From Blastomyces gilchristii SLH14081 (lineage: Eukaryota; Ascomycota; Eurotiomycetes; Onygenales; Ajellomycetaceae), in assembly GCF_000003855.2 (NCBI RefSeq), contig NW_003101667.1, forward strand, positions 1,180,207-1,242,455: a stretch of DNA of 62,249 bases, written 5' to 3'. The notes under the pieces were generated by a model. It made no database searches. It saw only the letters and a list, made by a program, of their open reading frames with translations, and was not told the DNA's origin. The stretch's first letter is position 1. Every line of letters starts with the position of its first letter. A program made the position numbers and the translations under genes. Shown piece after piece: positions 10,989 through 20,220 of this stretch.

Positions 10989-13178
10989 TATTATTATTAT
11001 TCTTCAATTATAGATGTATGCAGTCAGAGACTATGACATCTATCTGAGAATCGTTAGAACTCAGGGTTTTTCCTATATCTATAGAGTCAAGTATTATACA
11101 TTTATCAATTTCAGATATGCAAAATCAGAAAATTTCAGCTCAGAATATAAAAACTGTTTACAAATTGCAGTATTTCAACATCTTCTGATACTTTGAAATC
11201 ATTTGAAAATATCATGACAAAGGAAAAGAGAACATAGTCTTAAAGATAAACACATTAAATAGATAGATAGAAAAGAACAGAAAGAAACAAGTACAGTAAA
11301 GAGAGACTATAACAAAATAAAATTATTAAAAGATAGTGTATAGCTGTTTTAACAGACTATATCTAATCAATTTCCACCTCTTCATATTCAGATACTTCTA
11401 GACTGGCCGCCGAGACTATGAATTTCACATTTGGTCTCATTTGGTCTGGTCCCATACATTTCTTGGCGTGAATCCCGCTGGGACTAGTCATTAAAAAAAC
11501 ATGCAAAGTGACTATATATGAGATCTTAAAATGAAACCATGACTTGAAAGAAATGAGAAAGTGGTCTCATTTGGTTCCATTTAGTCTCATTTCTTGGCAT
11601 AAAGTTACTATTTTTAGATATTTTAAGGTTTTTTTTAGACTATTTTTAATTTTTTAAAAAGTAACACTTTTTGATAACACTCAAATGAGATTTAAAGTCA
11701 TTTAAAGCAATAAAAATAATTTAAATTGAGAAGTGAAAATCATGATCTCATTTGAAAAATGTGACAAGAGTAGACAGTAAGTCTCACTGAGACAGTATGA
11801 GACTACTATCTAATGTTAAAACCGTGTAATGGGATCGGTCGAATTGGTAATGAGACTATCAAAAAATCTGGTCCTGGTCCCAGACACGGTCACACGGTCA
11901 GTCTAGATACTTCTGAATTCAGTCATTTTCTTATAGCTGCTTGAGTTTGTAATAGAAAGTCTATTAAGTATTTAATTCCTGTCTCAGTTGAGAATAAGAA
12001 CCTCATATTTAATTGATTTAAATCATACTTCTTCTTTAATCTGACTCTGAGACTGTTGTATAATACACAATGCATTACAATATGCTCAGGATTTTCATTC
12101 GCATTGCAGAATGAGTACTCTGTTGAATCAAATCTGTCATCAAGTCTTTGTATATAGGATTTGAAATAATCATGTTCTAGTTTCAGCTGAATTATAGATG
12201 AGAATATTTTCTTTTTACATTTAATTGAACAAGATTTTCACTTTGGTTTTGTCTCAAATCTTGAATAATGTATACTCTTCTTTTGTTTCTGCCAGCTTTC
12301 ATTTCACTTGTTTAAATAAGATTCTTTTATCTTTCTCTTTATAAAAGACCAGGACACTGTTTTTTAAATAGATCTGCTTAATTCTGAACCCTTTTTTGCA
12401 GCTGAATCAGCCAATTCATTGCCATGAATATTCATATGAGCAGGAACTCAATGCAGATGAATTATCAGATTTGATGATCTTCTCTTTTGAATTTTCAAAA
12501 CAGAGTTTAAAATCAGTTCAAGATTCATTTGATCATTATGAATCTGACTATTTCTAAGTCTTTTTAAAGCAGCTTGACTATCAGAGAATATTCATGCCTC
12601 TTTTAAACTATTTTCTCTTTTATGAGATTTTATTTCAATGAGTTTGAAAGCTTTCACTATTGCAAATAGTTCAGCATGAAAGACTTCAGATTCACAGTCT
12701 AAATTCCAGAAATCTGAGATAAAATTGATATTATCTTCAGTATAAGTAATGCCTGCGCCTAATCTATTTAAATTCTCATTTTTTGAGTCATCTGAGTAAA
12801 TCAGAATAGAGTCTTTTATATTGATTGTAGAGATCTTCTTCAAATGCTGTTCATATTCTCTCTCTTTAGATAGTTCACTTATTTGTAAGTCTATGAGAGA
12901 TTTCAGCTTTTCTCTTCAGAGAGATATCTTCTCATGATCAATTTTCTCAACATTTAATGAAGAAAGTTGATTTTTAATAAGTGAACATAGTCTATATAGT
13001 TGAGAGAGCATTTTCTTTAAAGCATTATTCTCATTTCAATCAAGAAATCTATTTCAATCCAGTTCATTTCCCGAGTTAACTGATGGAAATGAAGAAGAGA
13101 CTCTTTCTCTGATTATATGATTTGAGCTTATCTTCATGACTCTCAGAGCATAGTTCATACAGGCCTTTTCAAATTGAA
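10989..13178 (-). mobile_element. LINE copy D, 5'-truncated, with nested MITE
   Basis: On the minus strand this corresponds to LINE copy A from about 22865 to the 3' end: end of RT, RNase H, C-terminal knuckle region, 3' UTR hairpin and a TAA tail. A perfect 16-base target-site duplication flanks it, so it is an independent retrotransposition event. The RNase H N-terminal half stays open for 83 codons (12592-12843) with the YSDDSKNENLNRLGAGI segment. Elsewhere Trp codons are TGA and several Gln codons are TAA. A 507-bp MITE at 11399-11905 is inserted into the C-terminal coding part. The element is not functional. Confidence 0.93.
11399..11905 (+). mobile_element. hAT-like MITE copy 1, nested in LINE copy D
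   Basis: Starts TAGACTGGCCG and ends CGGTCAGTCTA; these are imperfect 11-base terminal inverted repeats (one mismatch). It is flanked by a perfect 8-bp duplication GATACTTC (11391-11398 and 11906-11913), the hallmark length for hAT elements. The right end carries a tandem GACCGTGT-type motif read on the other strand. The interior is AT-rich and non-coding. It keeps several CG and GG/CC sites, so it is among the less mutated copies. Confidence 0.92.
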
Positions 13179-13194
13179 TGAATAACTACACTAT
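13179..13194. repeat. Target-site duplication of LINE copy D, 5' side
   Basis: TGAATAACTACACTAT, identical to 10973-10988. Confidence 0.9.
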
Positions 13195-14887
13195 GATAAA
13201 GAGCTTGAAGCAAAAATTGACTTTGTATTTCTGAAATAATAAATAAGGTCATATTCTCTGCATTGCTCATGTGATTCAACTTGTAATATAAACACTGATA
13301 AAGAATCTTAACATTGAGATAATGAATAATAAGACAACTGTTTCTTGAGATGAGAATGAGATGAAAGTGATTACTCAAGTAACTTTTACATTCACTTTGT
13401 AAAAGATAATGTTTTTTGATAATACTTTTTAATATTGCTTTTTAATAATGCTTTTTGATAACACTACTGTTAATTTTAAATAGATTGACTAATACTTTAA
13501 ATATCACAGATTTGAAACATTGCTAATGTGATTTGTACCTTCTCTAAACAATAACAATGATTTCATAATATTCAATAAATAAACAAATCAGTCACATCAC
13601 TGAATATAATACAGAATGTTAGAATATAATAAAGTTCAATATATAAGATAACTATTCAGACTTTTCAATTGTATCAGATAATTGATTATTAAGTATAACA
13701 CTCTGATTAGAAAAAGATTCAGATATTGAAACTTTCTGATATGAAGTGAACTCAGTTGAAATATGTAATTGATTTACTATTTCAGTTTTATAAGATAATA
13801 AAGACAGTCTTAATCACTCATACATTAATACTGCAGTTAGTCTGATGAGTGTATAACAGTTTATTTACTTATCTTGAGAAGTAGTTGAATCACTTAAAAA
13901 GAAATTCAGTCTGAGATAATGCTATAGTATAGGCTATTATTACTGTAAGAAATAAACTGATATATTATTACAGCAAAACTGAACAATCTTTTGCAGAGTA
14001 CTATACTGTAGCAGCTCTACTAGATTTCTTTCATTGAGTTAATATCTACACTTCTCAAGATTGAACAGAGGAGAAATAAGACTTGTATATTAAATTAATC
14101 TGAGACTACTATAATATCAACTATCAGAGATTTGAATAAGCAGATGTTAGAGATATGAAGACAGTGAAATATAATTCTCTAGTAAGTAACAATCTTTGAT
14201 AACACTTCATATCACATAGAACTATAATACTAACTTTGAAACAGAACTTGCATACATTGATTGCAACTGAAAATCAGGTAAAACTATATACTTATAAAAC
14301 TGAATTTGACTGCTATCTTCAAGATAATCTGATGAATTTATACATCAAATCAATTCTAGAGTTATGAAAAATTGTTAAGAGTATATATTTAACTGTTGCA
14401 CTGATGATGTGTGATATTCTGATAATTTCATTAACAGAGGTGAGAATGAAGTGAAAGTTCAACTCAAGCTAAGATATTTATTACTATTACTGAGAACAAT
14501 TACAAGAAGAAACAATCAAGAAACTCATAATTATAAAACATGAAATTATCAGACAGTTTAATATCTCTGATCACAGAATATCAGAGAAGTGTAGTTTTCA
14601 TAAGAAAGTGAAGAATAAACTTACACAAGAATGTATTTAGTTGTTTTATAAGTGTTATCAATAATCATTACTAAATTCTGATTATATAAGCAATCACTGA
14701 ATGAACTGAATGAGACTGAATTTAATCTTCAGTCTCAGTCTCATTCTGATTTTAAAAGAATCATCATCTTTCACAGTTTATTCTGAGAAATTACTCTCAT
14801 TTCACTGTTCTTGCATTAAATCTGGTCATTTTTCATGCTATTTCTCTCAGAAATGATTCATTTTCAGATTTTTTTAATGCTTGATTC
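13195..14887. other. AT-rich DNA without a recognised gene
   Basis: No coding sequence recognised. Short GATAAT...TTTGATAAYACT motifs occur near 13397-13464 and 14188-14210, and an inverse copy near 14651. Direct TGATTTCA/CTGAGA-type words are common. Confidence 0.4.
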
Positions 14888-14969
14888 TGGTGAGACTCAC
14901 ATTAAGAAATGTATAAAATCAGATTAAATGAAATCAAATGTGAAATTCATGATCCCGCCGGCCAGTCTA
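14888..14969 (-). mobile_element. Fragment of a diverged hAT-like MITE relative (one end)
   Basis: The end CCGCCGGCCAGTCTA and the preceding 60-70 bases match the minus-oriented end of the 506-bp MITE family (compare 16650-16731). Further left the match fades. The terminal CCGCCGGCC is unmutated. Confidence 0.65.
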
Positions 14970-15311
14970 TATATTATTAAGTTATCTTTGTAGATTGTTA
15001 TGTAACAAATTTGAATACTTTTGTATTTCAGAAGACTTCTGAGTGCAATCAGTGCATCTGACAGATTTCTCTTATATCTTATTTTCAGAATGAATACTTT
15101 TCACACAGGCTATTACTGAATGAATTATAGCTATTTTAAATAGAAATTCATTTCTATTAACTAGAAACAGATGTTCAATACACTGCCAGAAATATATCTA
15201 CAGAATTTAAGATGAATAAAAAAGATTTTCTGATGCAGTGAAATCAGTGAATTCTTCACAGTCATAACTATACAAATTGTAAGATAGAGAATATAACAAC
15301 TTTCTTCAGTG
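14970..15311. other. AT-rich spacer, no gene seen
   Basis: No coding or RNA gene recognised. Its last 8 bases (15304-15311, CTTCAGTG) are the left target duplication of MITE copy 2. Confidence 0.4.
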
Positions 15312-15817
15312 TAGACTGGCTGCTGAGATCATGAATTTCATGTTTGATTCTATTTGATCTGATTTCATACATTTCTTGATGTGAATCCCGCTGAGACTAG
15401 TCATTAAAAAAACATGCAAAGTGACTATATATCAGATCTTAAAATGAAACTATGACTTGAAAAAAATAAGAAAGTGATTTCATTTGATTCTATTTAGTCT
15501 CATTCTTGACATAAAGTTACTATTTTTAGACATTTTAAGGTTTTTTTTAGACTATTTTTAATTTTTTAAAAAGTAACACTTTTTAGTAACACTTAAATGA
15601 GATTTAAAGTCATTTAAAGCAATAAAAATAATTTAAATTGAGAGGTGGAAATCATGGTCTCATTTGAAAAATGTGACAAGAGTAGACAGTAAGTTTCACT
15701 GAGACAGTATGAAACTACTATCTAATGATAAAACCATGTAATGAGATCAGTCAAATTAGTAATGAGACTATCAAAAAATCTGGTCCTGATCTCAGACACG
15801 GTAACACGGTCAGTCTA
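15312..15817 (+). mobile_element. hAT-like MITE copy 2 (heavily mutated)
   Basis: It is 506 bp, beginning TAGACTGGCTG and ending CGGTCAGTCTA, with a perfect 8-bp duplication CTTCAGTG at 15304-15311 and 15818-15825. Compared with copy 1 it shows many GG-to-GA, CCC-to-TTC and CG-to-TG changes near its left end. Non-coding. Confidence 0.92.
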
Positions 15818-15825
15818 CTTCAGTG

Positions 15826-16217
15826 AATATCAAGACAGATATATTCTAATTATATATATTAAAGTATATATTAACTAACTTATATATAAAACTCATAGAA
15901 AACTAAATATATTAAAATAGAAATAGATTGTATTGAAAATCTCTACATCACTGATCTGTCTTTCACTGAAAATGTCTCTGAAAATTTGATCTTTTTTCAC
16001 ATCTTCTTCTGCATATCTTTTATCAGATGTGTCTTTTTTACTGTCAGAGTATTTTGAATCATCTCAGCAAAGTCATCTCTGATAATTTACTGATATTCAG
16101 AAGTATCACTCATCAGATTTCAGAATATCAGAATATTTTACTATTATAACATAGCTGTGACAGAATTTTCATTTACATCAGTATCATCAAATATTTTGAC
16201 CTGAGTTGCAAGATTGA
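15826..16217. other. AT-rich spacer, no gene seen
   Basis: No recognised feature between MITE copies 2 and 3. Confidence 0.4.
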
Positions 16218-16225
16218 TATATATC

Positions 16226-16731
16226 TAGACTAACCGTGTGACCGTGTCTGAGATCAGAATCAGAATATTTGATGATCTCATTATCAATTCAACTGATCTC
16301 ATTACATGGTTTTAACATTAGATAGTAGTCTCATACTGTCTCAGTGAGACTTACTGTCTACTCTTATTATATTTTTCAAATGAGACCATGATTTTCACTT
16401 CTCAATTTAAATTATTTTTATTTCTTTAAATGACTTTAAATCTAATTTGAGTGTTATCAACAAGCTTTACTTTTTAAAAAATTAAAAGTAGTCTAAAAAA
16501 AACCTTAAAATGTCTAAAAATAGTAACTTTATGCCAAGAATGGAACTAAATGAGATTAAATGAGATCACTTTCTTAATTTTTCTAAGTCATGATCTCATT
16601 TTGAAATCTGATATATAGTCACTTTGCATGTTTTTTTAATAATTAGTTGCAGTGGAATTCATGTCAAGAAATGTATGAGACCAGATCAAATGAAATCAAA
16701 CATGAAATTCATGGTTCTGGCGGCCAGTCTA
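16226..16731 (-). mobile_element. hAT-like MITE copy 3
   Basis: It is 506 bp in inverse orientation, beginning TAGACTAACCG and ending CGGCCAGTCTA. The 8-bp flanks are TATATATC (16218-16225) and CATATATC (16732-16739), differing by one C/T transition. It is internally collinear with copies 1, 2 and 4. Confidence 0.9.
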
Positions 16732-16852
16732 CATATATCTCTATTTTTCAGAATCAGTTTCTAGTTTTTTAATTTAAAGTTTTCAATTCTATATCTTTAA
16801 CTAATGAATATTCAACTTATGTTTCACGTATTATTATTCTCACTCAGAGAAT

Positions 16853-16867
16853 TGATTAAAGTTGATA
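16853..16867. repeat. Target-site duplication of LINE copy A, 5' side
   Basis: TGATTAAAGTTGATA, repeated exactly at 24411-24425. It fixes the 5' boundary of the LINE insertion at 16868. Confidence 0.9.
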
Positions 16868-17535
16868 GAACAACTCAACCGCTCCACCACGAACTCGCTC
16901 GATTTTTCGAATAAGAACCCGCCGATAGATCCATCGAAAAGCCCTCGATCATACGAGCATTTTGACCCCATCGCCGACCGCATACCCCGTGTGGTGGTGG
17001 AGTTATCCAGCCAAACGTGAACCAGACGTTGTTCGAAACTCCTGTGTGGGATTATCCCTCATTCTCCCCTACCACACCACAACCCCGGGCCAAATTGCCA
17101 TACAAATTGTAAGGTGAAGAGACCTAGCCATATGCGCCAATCTTCTCGATTTTGGAAGATCCCCGATCTGTAATTGTGGAGATATCTGAGGAGCGACCTC
17201 CGCGAAAACCCTGTCCATCTTTGATGTTCCAAAACACCAACGCCAAGTCCCACCCTCGTACCGCCCTTCCCAATCTGGCCCATCCCCGGCAGAAAAATAC
17301 AAAAAGATACCTCGGCGATAATATCAAGCACATAACCAATGGACACTTCTGAAGTGCAACCTCCGCGGTCTGTCTTCAGTGTATCTAGACATCAACACCA
17401 AGTCTCACCCTCGTACTACCCCTCTCAATCTGGCCCATCCCCGGCAGAACAATACAAAAAGATACCTCGGCAACAGTATTTGATACATAACCAGCAGACA
17501 ATGAGTCAACAGAACAAGTCAACAGCACATCAATA
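16868..17535 (+). other. GC-rich, unmutated 5' head of LINE copy A
   Basis: Inside the target duplication, but unlike the rest of the element: GC is around half, with many CG, CC and GG sites, switching to the AT-rich decayed composition near 17540. No intact long gene is present. Short open frames and Pro/Ser/Gln-rich readings (for example SGPSPAEKYKKIP) suggest it may derive from a protein gene. It could be the native 5' UTR/promoter or a host sequence joined to the LINE. See Findings. Confidence 0.75.
17196..17495 (+). repeat. Imperfect two-unit direct repeat in the LINE head
   Basis: Unit 1 (about 17196-17340) and unit 2 (about 17359-17495) share ACCTCCGCG, CACCCTCGTAC and GGCCCATCCCCGGCAGAA in the same order, spaced 155-163 bases apart. 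In one frame both encode a related peptide: QVPPSYRPSQSGPSPAEKYK and QVSPSYYPSQSGPSPAEQYK. The shared reading frame argues that this was coding sequence. Confidence 0.85.
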
Positions 17536-17540
17536 ACTAT

Positions 17541-18430
17541 AAATTCAGTATACTTCAAGGTCTGACTGAGCCTTTGATCCCTGCACAGTGAGATATATTA
17601 AATCTAGTTTTAATATCTCAATATTCAATAGATTCTGCAAGGGATTGAGAACAGCAACACTAGATTTCTATTGAATTTGAGAATTAACTCTGTATTGATA
17701 TAATCATTGACAAAGTCTTCTATTTTGAGATATAAATAACCAGTTCCTCTACATCCCGCTGGCAATATTTATATTATCATATAGAAACAGACTTATATTC
17801 TCTATAATATCAAGACTCTGAAGAGGAAAAGTCTTGATAGAGAGTATACAGTAGTACATATCTTAGCAGTTTCTATCTCATTCTTCTGCAGCAGTTATTG
17901 CAAAAAAAAAAGATCTTAGAAATAGTTTTTTACTTCTCTTGAAAAAGTAAGGTGTTTTTCTCTGAATTTTATACAATATTCTTACAAAGAATTAAAAACA
18001 GAGTTGTTTTCTGTCATAATTTCATATTCTTTTAAGTAAGAATTACTTTTTCAGTGACTGAAGAGCTTTCATTAATACTTAATTCTTTTTTACACTCTTT
18101 ATTAACTGGTTTGAGTTATACACTTGTTGTGTGAGGAGAATTGAATGATTTAGAATAAAATTGAATAGTTTTAATCAATTTCTCTGCAAAAAATTGATTT
18201 ATTTTTTGTCAGTTTTTCTCTTAAAAACTGTCATATCATCTGATTTATTATCAATTGATATCATACTTTTCCTCACTGTATCTCAAGAAAGAGATTATAA
18301 AGATTTTATTGATTTATCTTAAAAATCAATTTTAGTTTATTAGATTCTCTTCAAAAATCTAACCTAGTTACTGAACTAGTGTGAAAAAAATCAGGTATTT
18401 TATACACAAAAGTCTTTTATTCTTCTTTTG
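17541..18430 (+). other. AT-rich 5' UTR of LINE copy A
   Basis: Non-coding leader between the GC-rich head and the tandem units. No ORF of note, and TAA/TGA are frequent in every frame. Confidence 0.6.
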
Positions 18431-18571
18431 AAACAGTCTGACCAACTTTTCAATTGAAAACAGACTTAGAAATCTCTTAATTGAAACAGTCTGACCAACT
18501 TTTCAATTCAAAAGAGTTTAATAAATATCTCAATTGAATCAGTCTGACCAACTTTTCATTGAGTAAGAACA
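18431..18571 (+). repeat. Three tandem 53-bp units just upstream of LINE ORF1
   Basis: Each unit opens with AAWCAGTCTGACCAACTTTT, at 18431, 18484 and 18537, exactly 53 bases apart. The third is cut short at the ORF1 start codon (18572). Tandem 5' UTR monomers are common in LINEs, where they often carry promoter activity. That role here is inference. Confidence 0.9.
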
Positions 18572-20191
18572 ATGAGTTCAAAAGTACACTCAGTTAATGT
18601 GAAAAAAGATGCTTTCTCCAATGCTCTTCCTGAGATTGAAATTCTGAAGAGAAGAAAGAAAGAAGAAATAGAGAAACAACAAGTTCTTGAAATACAGAAA
18701 CTTGAAAAAGCAAGTAAAATTCTTAGAAAGCAGTGTCTGAGTGAGATGAATGAAGAAGTTCTGTTAATTCTTCATGCTCAGGCTAGACAACTACAGCAAG
18801 TGATCAAGTTCAAACTTGGAATTTCAAACACAGTTCTAAAAACTTTGAAAATTTCTAATATAATCACTGACTCTTCAGTTTGCTCTTCTTTCTTTTCTAC
18901 TTCTTCTTCTTCTTCTTCTTTAAATCAGAAGAAAACATATGCTCAAGCAGCTGAATCTGCTGTCTCTAAACCTGCTGTCTCTAAATCTGCTGTCTCAAAA
19001 CCTGCTCAAAATTCTGAGAAAACTGAGAAGAATACTGCTCATACTTCTATTGATAGAAGAGTGAGGAAAAAAATGCAAAAAGAGAAAAATCTTCAAATCT
19101 CCAGAAATAGAAGACTTATTCTCAAAGTCTCAAATCAGGACATCTTGCAGAGAAATAAGCTAAACTCAAATCTCATTTTCAGAATTAGAAATGAAATCAA
19201 TCAGCAGTTCTTTTCTCAGTTAATGACTGATATTGAAGTTCAAAAACCAGTTATAGCTTCAATTGAGCCATTCTTCTTTGAAAACTCCATCATTCTGATC
19301 ACAATGCCTGAATTCAGTGCAGAATTCCTTATTCAGAATGAGAATCTCTGGAAATTAGCAGTAGAATCTCTGTTAAACACAATAATTCTATCTGAGAGAG
19401 ATGAAAAGTGAAGTAAATTCATTCTTCATGATATTCCAGTTGAAATCTTTGACTGTGAGAAAGGAATGCTACTTCTCAAAAATGAATTGAAAGAATATAA
19501 TTCTATTCAACTGAGAAAAGAGTCTGTATGACTTAATTCAATTGAGTTCAGACAGAGTAGAAGAAATGCCTCTGTTCTAGTGTATACAAAGACACTTGAA
19601 CAGTCAAGAATCTCTGAAGTAAGAGTAGCAGGTTTGAAAATGAGAGTTCATGAATACAAAGACTCAAGAATGAATCTCAAAGCTCAAACACAGTGTTCAA
19701 ACTGTCAAAGATATGAACACTTTGCAATCTCTTGTTTTAGAGACTCAAAATGCGCATTCTGTGCTAGAGATCACAAAACTAGTGAGCATAAATGTAAAAC
19801 ATGCTTAAAAAGAGATGAAATATGTCAACATACTCTGCTTAAGTGCTTCAATTGCAAAGAAAAACATGCATCTAGCTCAAAAGAATGTGTATTTGCTTCA
19901 AGAACTCAGAAGAACTGGAGAAAAGATGAAGCTCAAAGTGAATCTAAAACTGAAGAGAAAAGTCAAGCTAGTAAATCTGCAACTGTAAGCTTAAAAAGAA
20001 GAAATTCTCAACTATCTAGATCTTCAAACTTCAATTCTCCAGCTAAGTGTAAACAGAATTTGAATCCTCAAACTCCTGTTAAGATTAGAGAATTGAGAAA
20101 TGACTCTGGTGATAAACTAGATATAATGCAAGCAGTTGAGATTCCTACTTTTCAAAATAGTTATAATCTACTATCTGATGATAGGGATTAG
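18572..20191 (+). pseudogene. LINE ORF1 (gag-like RNA-binding protein), two TGA interruptions
   Basis: One frame runs for 540 codons from the ATG at 18572, interrupted only by TGA at 19409 and at about 19528. Both are at positions that read naturally as tryptophan (EK-W-SKFILHDIP and ESV-W-LNSIEF). The N-terminal 60 residues are charged and probably coiled. A Ser/Ala/Lys-rich linker (SAVSKPAVSKSAVSK) follows. A cysteine-rich region at about 19700-19900 contains CCHC-type knuckles (CSNCQRYEHFAISC, CAFCARDHKTSEHKC, CFNCKEKHASSSKEC), typical of LINE/gag nucleic-acid binding. The C-terminal tail is basic and then acidic. Thirty bases separate it from ORF2. It would package the element RNA if repaired, but is non-functional as read. 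Confidence 0.9.
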
Positions 20192-20220
20192 ATTCTACTC
20201 TATCTCTACTCTCTTTTAGT

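Noticed and set aside
16868..17535. An intact small host gene in the GC-rich head
   Set aside because: All frames are short, the shared repeat peptide frame is stopped in unit 1 (CGG CGA TAA), and no start and splice pattern joins the pieces.
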